NCBI GenBank assembly: GCA_023954075.1
Contig: JAMLIV010000001.1
Span: 364,621-428,620 of the forward strand
Source: Lysobacteraceae bacterium
GTDB lineage: Bacteria > Pseudomonadota > Gammaproteobacteria > Xanthomonadales > Xanthomonadaceae
Direction of reading: 5' to 3'
DNA: 64,000 nt
Position numbers and translations under genes: made by a program
Notes under the pieces: generated by a model
What the model was told of the DNA's origin: nothing
The model's database searches: none
The model's input: the letters and a program-made list of their open reading frames with translations, nothing else
Shown here: positions 33,243-42,226 of the stretch, piece by piece
How the letters are laid out: each line of letters begins with the position of its first letter
Position numbering within the stretch: position 1 is the first letter of the stretch

Positions 33243-35741
33243 TCACACCCTCGCCCCCAGCGCTGCGGCCACGCGCAGGAGGTCGGCGAAGACGCCGGCG
33301 GCGGTGACTTCCGGGCCGGCGCCGGGGCCCTGGACGACCATGGCGTTTTCACTGTAGCGGCGGGTGGTGAACTGGACGATGTTGTCGGTGAGCTTGAGGT
33401 GGGCGAAGGCGTGGCTGCCGGGCAGGGCGAGGAGGGCGACGCGGGCGCGGCCGCTGCGATCGAGCGTGGCCACGTAGCGCAGCACCTCACCGCGCGCGCG
33501 GGCGGCGTCGAAGCGCTGCTGCATGGTGGCGTCGTGCGCCGCGAGGTCGTTGAGGAAATCTTCGGCGCTGCCGTTTTCCAGGCCGGGCGGGATCAGCGAT
33601 TCGACCTCGACGTCGGCAAGGCTCAGCTCGCGCCCGGCCTCGCGCGCCAGGATCACCAGCTTGCGGGCGACGTCGGTGCCGGAGAGATCGTCGCGCGGGT
33701 CGGGCTCGGTGTAGCCCAGCGCGTGCGCTTCGCGCACCAAGGTGGAGAAGGGCCGGCTGCCGTCGTACTTGTTGAACAGCCAGGCCAGGGTGCCGGAAAA
33801 GATGCCCTCGATGGCGTGGACTTCATCGCCGGTGGTGATGAGGTCGCGCAGGGTCTGGATCACCGGCAGGCCGGCACCGACGGTGGCCTCGTAGCGGAAG
33901 CGCGCGTTGCCGGCCTTGGCGGCGGCGCGGATTCTGCGGTAGCGCTCGATCGGGCCGGAGCCGGCCTGCTTGTTGGGGGTGATGACGTGGATGCCGGCGG
34001 CCAGCCAGTCGGCGTAACAATCGGCGACTTCCGGATTGGCACTGCAGTCGATGATGGCCGCGTGCGGCAGGTGCGCGGCGTGGACGTGGGCGGTGAAGGC
34101 GTTCAGATCCGCCGCGCCGGCGCGCTGCCAGTTGGTCTGCCAGTCGGGGTCGTGCTCGCCCAGCCACATGCGCCGGCTGGAGGCGAGGGCGCGCAGGCGC
34201 AGGTCGATGTTGGCCTCGGCCAGCAGGCGCGGCGCGTTTTCGGCGAGCTGGTCGAGCAGCGCCGCGCCCACTTTCCCGGGACCGATCACGCCGATGGAAA
34301 TGGTCTGCGGCGAGAGCCAGAAGCCGGCGTGCGCGGCGCGCAGCGCCTTGGTTTCATCGGCGCTGGCGATGGCAACGGAGATGTTGCGTTCGGAGGCGCC
34401 CTGCGCGATGGCGCGCAGGTTGACGTGGGCGCGCGCGAGCGTGGCGAGGAAGCGTGCCGCGACGCCCGGGCGCCCGGCCATGCCGTCGCCGACCGCGGCC
34501 AGCACGCTGATGCCGGCTTCGAGATGCACGCTCTGGATCTGCCCCTGCGCCAGCTCCTGGGCGAAAGCGCGCTCCAGCGCGGCCTTGCCGGCGGCGGCCT
34601 GGCTGGCGCGCACCACGCAGCAGATCGAGTGCTCGGACGAGCCCTGCGAGATCATCACCACCGAGACCTGCGCGTCGCGCAGGGTGGCGAACACGCGCTC
34701 GGCGGTGCCGGGCACGCCGATCATGCCGCTGCCTTCCACGTTGAGCAGGGCGAGATCGGAAACCAGCGACAGGCCCTTGGCCAGCGCCGCGCTGTGCGCA
34801 TCGCCCTGTGCGTCGATGCGGGTTCCGGGGTGGGCGGGGTTGAAGCTGTTGCGGATCAGGATCGGCAGATTGCGCGCGATCGCCGGTGCCATGGTCTGCG
34901 GATGCACGACCTTGGCCCCGAAGTAGGCCAGCTCGCAGGCTTCGCTGTAGGAAATGCACGGCAGGAAAACCGCGTCGGGCACCACGCGCGGATCGGCCGA
35001 AAGCACGCCGTCGACATCGGTCCAGATGTGCAATTCGGCGGCGCGGAAAAGCGCGGCGAAGATCGCGCCGGAGAAATCGCTGCCGTTGCGCCCCAGCGTG
35101 GTCGCCACGCCGTGGGCGTCACGCGCGATGAAGCCGGTGACGACGATGCGGGTCTGGCCGTGTTCGGCGCGCCACTGCGCCAGGCGCGCGGCGCTGGTGT
35201 CCCAGTCCACCGCGATGCCCAGCTCGTTGCGGCCAACCACCAGCACCTCGCGCGCGTCGAGCGCGATGGCGTCGTGTCCGAGGCCGCGCAGCGCGTCGGC
35301 CAGCAGGCGCGCCGAGAGCACTTCGCCCAGCCCGTGCACGCGATCCTTGGCGGCTTCACCCGAGGGGCCGAGCAGAGTGATGGCACCGAGGATCGCGGCA
35401 AGCTCCTGGAACTGCGCGTCGATCCAGGCACAGGTGAGATCGGCGTGCTGGCCCAGCAGCTCGCGCGCGGTGGCGCGGTGGCGCTCGTGCAGGCTGGCGA
35501 ACGCCGCCTGCCAGTCCTCGCCGCGCGCCGCGGCGTCGGCCAGCGCGACCAGCGCATCGGTCACGCCCTTCATCGCCGAGACCACGGTGATCTGCGCGGT
35601 GTCGTCGCGCGCCGCAAGGATCATGGCGACGTGCCGGTAGCGGCTCGCGTCGGCGACGCTGGAACCGCCGAACTTGTGCGCGATGAACGCGTCGCGCGCG
35701 GCGGCGTGGGAAGGAAGGGCGTCGGACTGGTGAGCGTTCAT
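33243..35741 (-). CDS. thrA: Bifunctional aspartate kinase / homoserine dehydrogenase I
   Basis: This 832-residue fusion catalyses the first and third steps from aspartate to threonine. The kinase domain begins HKFGGSSVADASRYRHV near residue 22; two ACT-type regulatory segments (about 320-470) follow, then the dehydrogenase with IGVIGPGKVGAALLDQL near residue 473 and EGIFSGTLAWLFNKY. Threonine feedback is expected from the family. ATG at 35741 has AGAGG about 6 bases upstream. It is preceded by a Thr-rich leader peptide (35834-35905) and separated from thrB by a palindromic element. Confidence 0.96.
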   Translation of the reverse strand: MNAHQSDALPSHAAARDAFIAHKFGGSSVADASRYRHVAMILAARDDTAQITVVSAMKGVTDALVALADAAARGEDWQAAFASLHERHRATARELLGQHADLTCAWIDAQFQELAAILGAITLLGPSGEAAKDRVHGLGEVLSARLLADALRGLGHDAIALDAREVLVVGRNELGIAVDWDTSAARLAQWRAEHGQTRIVVTGFIARDAHGVATTLGRNGSDFSGAIFAALFRAAELHIWTDVDGVLSADPRVVPDAVFLPCISYSEACELAYFGAKVVHPQTMAPAIARNLPILIRNSFNPAHPGTRIDAQGDAHSAALAKGLSLVSDLALLNVEGSGMIGVPGTAERVFATLRDAQVSVVMISQGSSEHSICCVVRASQAAAGKAALERAFAQELAQGQIQSVHLEAGISVLAAVGDGMAGRPGVAARFLATLARAHVNLRAIAQGASERNISVAIASADETKALRAAHAGFWLSPQTISIGVIGPGKVGAALLDQLAENAPRLLAEANIDLRLRALASSRRMWLGEHDPDWQTNWQRAGAADLNAFTAHVHAAHLPHAAIIDCSANPEVADCYADWLAAGIHVITPNKQAGSGPIERYRRIRAAAKAGNARFRYEATVGAGLPVIQTLRDLITTGDEVHAIEGIFSGTLAWLFNKYDGSRPFSTLVREAHALGYTEPDPRDDLSGTDVARKLVILAREAGRELSLADVEVESLIPPGLENGSAEDFLNDLAAHDATMQQRFDAARARGEVLRYVATLDRSGRARVALLALPGSHAFAHLKLTDNIVQFTTRRYSENAMVVQGPGAGPEVTAAGVFADLLRVAAALGARV

Positions 35742-35760
35742 CGGGGCCTCTGGAGTGGGG

Positions 35761-35858
35761 CCCGCACCGTTCGGGGATGAGGTCGCGGCGCGCCCTGCAT
35801 CCTCGTCGGGGTGCGGGGCCGGTTTCGTTGCTTTCAGCGCACGACCGGACGCACCCCG
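35761..35858 (-). promoter_or_regulatory. Candidate thr-operon attenuator (alternative stems)
   Basis: Segment A at 35850-35858, inside the leader ORF just after the Thr codons, can pair over 9 bp with segment B at 35807-35815. An overlapping segment at 35810-35817 can instead pair over 8 bp with segment C at 35761-35768. The two pairings exclude each other, as antiterminator and terminator stems do. No T-run follows C, so control could act on transcription by another route or on thrA translation. Confidence 0.55.
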
Positions 35859-35905
35859 CGTGGAGTGGTCGTCATCATGGTCGTGGTAATGGTGCGAAGC
35901 AGCAT
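35834..35905 (-). CDS. thrL: Threonine-rich thr operon leader peptide
   Basis: A 23-codon reading frame runs from ATG at 35905 to TGA at 35836-35834, 92 bases ahead of thrA. Residues 5-14 read TITTTMMTTT: seven Thr and one Ile in ten residues, closely recalling E. coli ThrL with its Thr/Ile codon run. Stalling at these codons when charged tRNA-Thr is low would leave the downstream segment free to pair (see the attenuator entry). No clear ribosome site is visible upstream. The call rests on composition, position and the nested stems, not on family alignment. Confidence 0.8.
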   Translation of the reverse strand: MLLRTITTTMMTTTPRGVRPVVR

Positions 35906-35910
35906 GGCCC

Positions 35911-35941
35911 AAGAAGAACCCGCCGGGCGGGGTGCTGTCAA
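35911..35941 (-). promoter_or_regulatory. TTGACA box and C/G hairpin upstream of thrL
   Basis: A perfect TTGACA lies at 35941-35936 on the minus strand, but no good -10 hexamer is found 16-18 bases downstream; TTCTTC is the best there. Between them, CCCGC-CCG-GCGGG followed by TTCTTCTT looks like a short intrinsic terminator for the upstream REC-Hpt gene. Which function is real is unclear. Confidence 0.35.
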
Positions 35942-35982
35942 GTGGGGCGCGGCCGGCGTTGCCGCGGACTGTGACCGCAGGA

Positions 35983-36705
35983 TCACTCCAGGTGCGTGGA
36001 GAGCATCGCCTCCACGGTGCGCGCGAACTGCGCCAGGGCCTCGGCTGGCGGCGGCGATCGGGATTCCAGCACGCGGACGAGGTGCGCCAGCCGCGCCGCG
36101 CCGCAGAAGCCGCAGGCGGCGCGCAGGCGGTGCAGGGTTTCGCGCGCCTGCGGCGAGTCCGGTGCGGCCAGCACGAGGTTGCGCTGGCCGGGAAGGTCGC
36201 CCAGCAGCAGGCGGCGCAGCGTGGCAAGAATGTCAGCCTGCCCGCCAACCGCTGCGAGCGCGCTGGCGTCATCCCAGAGCGGCAGCGTGGCTGGATCCTG
36301 CGAGACGTCGTCGACACCCGCGTCCCGGCCGGGTGACGGCCCGGCGAGGTCCAGCAGGAGTGCGTCGAGCCGCGCCATGGTCAGCGGTTTGGTGGCGACC
36401 GCGTCGAATCCGGCGCGGCGCAGGTGCTGGTGCTGTTCGTGTCGGTCATCGGCGGTGAGCGCCAGCGCCGGCGCGTCGGCGCTGGCGTGATCGTCGCGGT
36501 TGCGGATGCGGCGCAGGGTCGCGATGCCGTCCTCGCCGGGCAGGTTGAGGTCCAGGATCAGCACCGCGTAAGCGCGCGCGATCGCGGCGTCGGCTGCGGT
36601 TTCGCCGCATTCGAAGGCATCGACCTCCCAGCCCGACAGCGCCAGCGCTTCGCACAGGAAGCTGCGGCTGACCGGGTCGTCTTCGGCGAGCAGGGCGCGC
36701 TTCAT
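35983..36705 (-). CDS. Response-regulator receiver protein with C-terminal Hpt domain
   Basis: This 240-residue protein has an N-terminal REC domain (acidic pair Asp9-Asp10, phospho-acceptor Asp52 in LILDLNLPGED, conserved Lys in VATKPL). The C-terminal helical domain contains TLHRLRAACGFCGAARLA, an Hpt-type motif whose His would receive phosphate (the usual LKG is LRA here). There is no DNA-binding domain and no neighbouring histidine kinase, so it is an orphan phosphorelay intermediate whose partners lie elsewhere. It is divergent from the ydbH-like gene, 33 bases away. Confidence 0.8.
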   Translation of the reverse strand: MKRALLAEDDPVSRSFLCEALALSGWEVDAFECGETAADAAIARAYAVLILDLNLPGEDGIATLRRIRNRDDHASADAPALALTADDRHEQHQHLRRAGFDAVATKPLTMARLDALLLDLAGPSPGRDAGVDDVSQDPATLPLWDDASALAAVGGQADILATLRRLLLGDLPGQRNLVLAAPDSPQARETLHRLRAACGFCGAARLAHLVRVLESRSPPPAEALAQFARTVEAMLSTHLE

Positions 36706-36738
36706 CGTCTCGGAAGGTCGTGGGACTATGCTCGGAGC

Positions 36739-38772
36739 ATGGAACGTCGCCAGCCCACGCGCAAGATCGCCGTGATCCTCGCCCTCCTCTGGCTGGCGCA
36801 GGCCGCGATCCCGTGTCTGGCGAACGTGGCGGTGCTGGAAATCGACCGTCTGGGTACGCCGGTGGCGCGTGCGGAGGGCGTGGAGATCACCCTGGACTGG
36901 CCCGACGGCGCGGCGCGCGGCCAGCTCAACCTGCGCGCGACGCTGGTGGATGCGGGTGAACTGGGCTACCGCTGGCGGGCGCTGGACGGCCGCTGCGCGC
37001 TGGATCGCGACGCGGACGGCGCGTGGCGCTGCATCGGGCGGGTCAAGGCGCGGGGTGCGTCGGGTCTGGATCTTTCGCTGCGTCTGCACGAGGGCGCGCT
37101 GCGGCTGGAGCTGGGCAGCGGGCGCAGCCGGCTGGCGGCGTCCACCTCCGATCGGGAGGGCGTGTTCGGACTTGAGCTGGTGAAGGTTCCGGCGGTCTGG
37201 CTGCAGCCGGTTCTGGCCACGCTCTGGCGCGACGCGCGCCTGACCGCGGGCAGCATCGACGCGCAGTGGCAGCTGCAGTCGAGCGAGGATGCGGCAACGC
37301 TGGGAGGACCGCTGGCCCTGACGGGCGTCGGGATGGATACCGCGGATGGCCGCATTGCCGCCGAGGGCATCCGCGCGAAGGGAAAGGCGCAGCTCAGGCT
37401 GGAAGACGCGGCAACGCGGATCGAAACCAGCCTTGACCTCAGCGGTGGCGAATTCCTGGTCGGGGCGCTTTACGTCGCGCTGCCCGATCACGCGATCGGT
37501 TTTTCCACCCGGCTGAGCGGGCGCGACGACGGGCGCTGGCAGGTCGAGTCGCTGCGCTGGCGCGACCCGGATGCCCTCGACCTGGAGGCGAACGCGATGC
37601 TGGATTTTTCCACTGCGTCCTACCTGCGCGCCGCCGAACTGCGCTTCGCGCTGCCCGATCTGTCCGTGGCGCAGCCGCGCTATTTCGATTCGCTGGCCGC
37701 CAGCTTCGGGCTGGCGGGGCTGGCGATGTCCGGTTCGACGCAGGGGCGTCTGGCGCTGCGCGAGGGGGATTGGCACGCGCTCGATCTGGACGCGCAGGGC
37801 GTGAATCTGGAGGACGGTCAGGCGCGTTTCGGGGCCACCGGCGTGGATGGCAGTCTGCGCCTGCGGCACGGATCCGATGCGGCCGAGGGCACGCTGTCCT
37901 GGGCCACGGCGCACCTGCACACCCTGGCGCTGGGCGCGGCGCGCCTGCCGCTGCGCAGCGTCGATGGCGGGGTGGCGCTCACCGCGCCGGTTTCGATGTC
38001 CCTGCTCGGTGGAACCCTGCGCCTGGCGAAGCTGAGCTACGCGCCGCGCGGGGAGGATGAGCGGCTGGAGCTGTCGCTGGCGCTGGCGGATGCCGATCTG
38101 GGCACGCTCAGCGCGGCGTTCGGCTGGCCGGCCTTCAGCGGGAAAGTGTCGGGCGAGCTGCCCGAGGTGCGCTACGAAAACCAGCGCCTGGAGTTTGCCG
38201 GCGGCCTGAGCGCGGGGCTCTTCGATGGCCAGGTGCGGGTATCGCAGCTGTCGATGGAGCGGCCGTTCGGGGTCGCGCCGATGCTGGCGGCGAGCATCGA
38301 TTTTTCCGGGCTCGATCTTGCGCCCCTGACCGGCGTCTTCGGCTTCGGCGAGATCACCGGCCGGCTCGACGGACGCATCCACGGGCTGCGTCTGGTGGAC
38401 TGGGAGCCGGTGGCATTCGATGCCGCATTTCACACCGTGCCTCGCCGCGGCGAGCGCCAGCGCATCAGCCAGCGCGCCGTGCGCGAGCTGACCGAAGTGG
38501 GCGGCGGCGGCCTGGCCGCCGGCCTGCAGAACCAGGTGCTCAAGGCGTTTTCGAGCTTCGGCTATTCGCGCATCGGCCTGTCGTGCGTGCTCGCCAACAA
38601 CGTCTGCGCGATGGGCGGGGCAGGTCCGGCCGATGGCGGCGGCTATGTCATCGTCGATGGCTCCGGTTTGCCGCGGGTCAACGTGATCGGACATCAGAAG
38701 CAGGTCGACTGGCCGGTGCTGGTGGGCCGGCTCAAGGCCGCGACCGAAGGCCGGATGCCGGTGATCGACTGA
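36739..38772 (+). CDS. YdbH-like (AsmA/TamB-type) inner-membrane-anchored envelope protein
   Basis: This 677-residue protein has one N-terminal hydrophobic segment (residues about 9-27). The rest is a long run of beta-strand-like repeats typical of AsmA-type proteins, with DGRIHGLRLVDWEPVAFDA and SRIGLSCVLANNVCAMGG near the end, as in the YdbH/dicarboxylate-transport domain family. E. coli YdbH spans the periplasm and, with lipoprotein YnbE, helps outer-membrane lipid homeostasis; the same role is inferred here from family and the next gene. The closely spaced GGAGC before ATG at 36739 is an imperfect ribosome site. Confidence 0.72.
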   Translation: MERRQPTRKIAVILALLWLAQAAIPCLANVAVLEIDRLGTPVARAEGVEITLDWPDGAARGQLNLRATLVDAGELGYRWRALDGRCALDRDADGAWRCIGRVKARGASGLDLSLRLHEGALRLELGSGRSRLAASTSDREGVFGLELVKVPAVWLQPVLATLWRDARLTAGSIDAQWQLQSSEDAATLGGPLALTGVGMDTADGRIAAEGIRAKGKAQLRLEDAATRIETSLDLSGGEFLVGALYVALPDHAIGFSTRLSGRDDGRWQVESLRWRDPDALDLEANAMLDFSTASYLRAAELRFALPDLSVAQPRYFDSLAASFGLAGLAMSGSTQGRLALREGDWHALDLDAQGVNLEDGQARFGATGVDGSLRLRHGSDAAEGTLSWATAHLHTLALGAARLPLRSVDGGVALTAPVSMSLLGGTLRLAKLSYAPRGEDERLELSLALADADLGTLSAAFGWPAFSGKVSGELPEVRYENQRLEFAGGLSAGLFDGQVRVSQLSMERPFGVAPMLAASIDFSGLDLAPLTGVFGFGEITGRLDGRIHGLRLVDWEPVAFDAAFHTVPRRGERQRISQRAVRELTEVGGGGLAAGLQNQVLKAFSSFGYSRIGLSCVLANNVCAMGGAGPADGGGYVIVDGSGLPRVNVIGHQKQVDWPVLVGRLKAATEGRMPVID

Positions 38773-38872
38773 TCGGCGGTGTCCGTGTGCGCCCGGCGTT
38801 CATGCGCCGCCTGTTCCAATCCGGGGCGTCTTTGCGTTCCAATGTCCACCTCGTTCCTTTCCGGAGTCTGTC

Positions 38873-39460
38873 ATGCGCAAGATGGGATGGTTTCTCGCCG
38901 CGTTCGGCCTGATGGTGCTTTCGGCCTGCGTCACGATCAACGTGTACTTCCCTGCGGCCGAGGCCCAGGAGGCGGCCCGCGAGTTCGTCGAGAAGGTGAT
39001 CGGCGACGAGATGCCCGGCGGCCAGCCGCCCGCGCCGGTGCCGCAGCAGGACGGTGGCGGCATGGCGCTGCTTTCCTTCTTCATCAGCAGCGCACACGCG
39101 CAAACACCCGACATCACCATTCGCACCCCTGCCATCCAGGCGATCCAGGCGCGCATGGCCGACCGCTTCCAGAACCAGCTCGCCGCGCACTTCGACAGCG
39201 GCGCGCTGGGCTTCGGCCGCGATGGCCTGATCGTGGTGCGGGACGCCGCCTCGCTCGGGCTCAAGGATCGTGCGGCGGTCAATCAGGCGGTGGCCGATGA
39301 CAACCGCGACCGCGCCGCGGTCTACCGCGAGATCGCGGTGGCCAACAAGCATCCCGAATGGGAGCAGCAGATCCGCGAAACCTTCGCGCGCCAGTGGGTT
39401 GCAAGCGCGCGCGGCGGTTGGTGGTACCAGGATGCGGGCGGAGCCTGGAAGCAGAAGTGA
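38873..39460 (+). CDS. DUF1318 (YdbL-like) lipoprotein
   Basis: This 195-residue protein begins with a signal peptide and lipobox LSAC, making Cys20 the lipidation site, followed by VTINVYFPAAEAQEAA. The C-terminal part (from about residue 85) is the DUF1318 domain with ARMADRFQNQLAAHFDSGALG, then DGLIVVRD and VADDNRDRAAVYREIA. In E. coli the order is ydbH-ynbE-ydbL with YnbE as a separate small lipoprotein; no ynbE-sized frame fits the 100-base gap here. A strand-like VTINVYFP after the lipid anchor could serve the YnbE role (inference). Confidence 0.8.
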   Translation: MRKMGWFLAAFGLMVLSACVTINVYFPAAEAQEAAREFVEKVIGDEMPGGQPPAPVPQQDGGGMALLSFFISSAHAQTPDITIRTPAIQAIQARMADRFQNQLAAHFDSGALGFGRDGLIVVRDAASLGLKDRAAVNQAVADDNRDRAAVYREIAVANKHPEWEQQIRETFARQWVASARGGWWYQDAGGAWKQK

Positions 39461-39559
39461 CGCGGCCCGGATGAGGGCATGACTTCCGGCGGAGTGCGTC
39501 TGGCCGCCGGACGGGGGATGATCCGGAGTTCGTGTCCGATCATCCTGCGAGGAAACTCC

Positions 39560-42226
39560 ATGCGCCGCATCCTCACATTCGCCGCCGCGCTGGCGCTGGC
39601 CGGCACCGCGCCCTGTTTCGCATCGGCTGAGCGGGGCGCGGAAGCGGCCGGAGAGGCGCTGGCCGCCACGGTCACCACCCAGCTGCCGCGCACGGTTCGG
39701 CCCGTGCATTACGCCATCGACGTCGCCCCCGACGCCGCGGCGCTGCGCTTCGACGGCCGCGTCTCGATCGATCTCGAGGTGCTGGAAGCCACCGACCGCA
39801 TCGTGCTGCAGGCGGTGGACATGACGTTCTCGGACAGTGCCCTGGTCGATGCCGGGGGCAAGTCGCGCCGGGCCAAGGTGAGCGTGGACGCGGCCCGCCA
39901 GAACGCCAGCTTCACCTTCCGCCGGAAGCTCAAGCCGGGGCGCTACACCCTCGCAACGCGCTATTCCGGCAGGATCGGCACTCAGGCCAACGGCCTGTTC
40001 GCGCTGGACTATCCCACCGCCGAGGGAAGCCGGCGCGCGCTCTTCACCCAGTTCGAAAACTCCGATGCGCGCCGTTTCGTGCCCTCGTGGGACGAGCCGT
40101 TCCACAAGGCCACATTCGACCTTGCCGTGACCGCGCCGGCCGGGGACATGGTGGTCGGCAACATGCCGGTCGCGTCCGTGGAAGACCTGGCCGATGGCCG
40201 GCGCAAGGTGGTGTTCCAGACCACGCCGAGGATGTCCACCTACCTGCTGTTCCTGGCAATCGGCGAATTCGACCGGATCGCCATGCCCAGCGACGGCGAC
40301 GTAGAGATCGGCGTCGTCGCGCAGCGCGGCAAGGCGGAGCAGGCGCTGTTCGCACTGGACGCCACCGCCGACATCCTGCGCGCCTACGACGATTACTTCG
40401 GCGTCGCCTACCCGCTGCCCAAGCTCGACAACATCGCCGCCCCCGGACGCAGCCAGTTCTTCAGTGCGATGGAGAACTGGGGCGCGATCTTCACCTTCGA
40501 GCACTCCTTGCTGCTCGATCCGGCCATCGCCAGCACCGCGGATCGGCAGCGGGTGTTTTCCCTCACCGCGCACGAAATCGCGCATCAGTGGTTCGGCAAC
40601 CTGGTCACGATGGCGTGGTGGGACGACCTGTGGCTCAACGAAGGTTTTGCGACCTGGCTGGCCGGGCGCACGACGCGCGCCCTGCATCCGGAGTGGGACC
40701 GCAGCGGCGTCCGCCCGGCATTCACCAGCCGCGGCGCGATGGGGCAGGACGCCTACGCCACCAGCCACCCGGTGGTGCAGCACGTCGAGACCGTGGAGCA
40801 GGCCAGCCAGGCCTTCGACGGCATCACCTACGGCAAGGGCGCGGCGGTGATCGCGATGCTGGAGGACTACGTGGGCGAAAATGCCTGGCGCGAAGGCGTG
40901 CGCAGCTATATCCGCAGGCACGCCTACGGCAACGCCGTGACCGACGACCTGTGGCGGGCGATGGAGCAGGTCGCGCCCGGCAGGCAGTTCCTGGCCGTGG
41001 CGCACGACTTCACCCGGCAGACCGGCGTTCCGCTGATCCGCTCATCCAGCGCCTGCGTGGAGGGGCGCACCGTGGTGGAGCTGACGCAGGGCGAGTTCAC
41101 GATGGATCGCCCCGACAAGACCCCGCTGCGCTGGCGCGTGCCGGTGAGCGTGCGCGCCGGCGAGGGCGAGCCGGTGCGCGTTCTGGTCGATGGCGCGGCC
41201 CGGGTGGAGCTTCCCGGCTGCGGGGCGCCGGCGCGGGTCAACGCCGGGCAGAAGGGCTACTTCCGCACGCTCTACGAGCCCACGCAGTTCAAGGCCCTGG
41301 CGGCGGACTTCGCGGCACTGCCGGCGGTCGACCAGCTCGGCCTGATGCTGGATGCCGGCGCGCTCGCCGGCGTCGGGCTGCAGCCGGAGGCGGACCTGCT
41401 GGACCTGGCCATGCAGGTGCCGCTCGATGCGGTGCCCGAGCTGTGGCAGATGGTGTCGGGCACGCTGGAGGAGGTCGATCAGCTGCTGCAGGACGATGCG
41501 GATCGGCAGCGGGCGTTCCGAGCCTTCGCGCGCAAGCGCCTGGCGGAGAAGTTCCAGACGCTGGGCTGGGAGGTGCGCGCGGACGATGACTCGACGGTTC
41601 GCCAGCTTCGCACCGGCCTCATCCGCACTCTGGGCCAGTTCGAGGATCCGGCGGTGCTGGCCGAGGCCAGGCGCCGCTTCGACGCCGCGTCGACCGATCC
41701 CGCCGCGCTGCCGGCCGAGCTTCGCCGCACGGTTCTGGGCGTGGTTGCGCGCGGCGCGGATGCCGGTACCTGGGATCGCCTGCATGCGATGGCGCGCGGC
41801 GAAGTTTCCGCCATGCTGCGCGATCAGTACTACGGCCTGCTGGCGTCGGCCGCCGATGCCGCGCTGGCACAGCGCGCGCTCGACCTGGCCTTGACCGGTG
41901 AGCCCGGGGCGACCAACGGCGCGGCGATGATCTCGGGGGTCTCCTTCGAGCACCCGGACCTGGCCTTCGACTTCGCGGTGGCGCATCGCGAACAGGTGGA
42001 CCGGCTGGTGGACAGTACGTCCCGCGCACGCTACTACCCGCGCCTCGGCGCCGGTTCGCGCAGGGTCGAGACCGCCGCGAAGATCCGCGCCTTCGCCCAG
42101 CGGCACCTCGATCCCAGATCGCGCCGCGAGGCCGAGACCGCCGCCGTGGGGATCGAGACCCGCGCGCGGCTGCGCGAGGCGCGCCTGCCGCACGTCAATG
42201 CCTGGCTCCTGCAGCGGGGCATCTGA
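39560..42226 (+). CDS. Secreted M1-family aminopeptidase (zinc)
   Basis: This 888-residue protein has a signal peptide at residues 1-21 and the M1 architecture. An N-terminal beta-saddle runs to about 220; the catalytic domain has AMENWGAIF (substrate exopeptidase motif) and HEIAHQWFGNL followed 18 residues later by NEGFATW, the HExxH-x18-E zinc site. A long C-terminal helical (ERAP1-like) domain follows. ATG at 39560 with AGGAAA upstream gives the signal peptide; earlier in-frame starts do not. It trims N-terminal residues from peptides, probably in the periplasm or outside the cell. Confidence 0.93.
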   Translation: MRRILTFAAALALAGTAPCFASAERGAEAAGEALAATVTTQLPRTVRPVHYAIDVAPDAAALRFDGRVSIDLEVLEATDRIVLQAVDMTFSDSALVDAGGKSRRAKVSVDAARQNASFTFRRKLKPGRYTLATRYSGRIGTQANGLFALDYPTAEGSRRALFTQFENSDARRFVPSWDEPFHKATFDLAVTAPAGDMVVGNMPVASVEDLADGRRKVVFQTTPRMSTYLLFLAIGEFDRIAMPSDGDVEIGVVAQRGKAEQALFALDATADILRAYDDYFGVAYPLPKLDNIAAPGRSQFFSAMENWGAIFTFEHSLLLDPAIASTADRQRVFSLTAHEIAHQWFGNLVTMAWWDDLWLNEGFATWLAGRTTRALHPEWDRSGVRPAFTSRGAMGQDAYATSHPVVQHVETVEQASQAFDGITYGKGAAVIAMLEDYVGENAWREGVRSYIRRHAYGNAVTDDLWRAMEQVAPGRQFLAVAHDFTRQTGVPLIRSSSACVEGRTVVELTQGEFTMDRPDKTPLRWRVPVSVRAGEGEPVRVLVDGAARVELPGCGAPARVNAGQKGYFRTLYEPTQFKALAADFAALPAVDQLGLMLDAGALAGVGLQPEADLLDLAMQVPLDAVPELWQMVSGTLEEVDQLLQDDADRQRAFRAFARKRLAEKFQTLGWEVRADDDSTVRQLRTGLIRTLGQFEDPAVLAEARRRFDAASTDPAALPAELRRTVLGVVARGADAGTWDRLHAMARGEVSAMLRDQYYGLLASAADAALAQRALDLALTGEPGATNGAAMISGVSFEHPDLAFDFAVAHREQVDRLVDSTSRARYYPRLGAGSRRVETAAKIRAFAQRHLDPRSRREAETAAVGIETRARLREARLPHVNAWLLQRGI

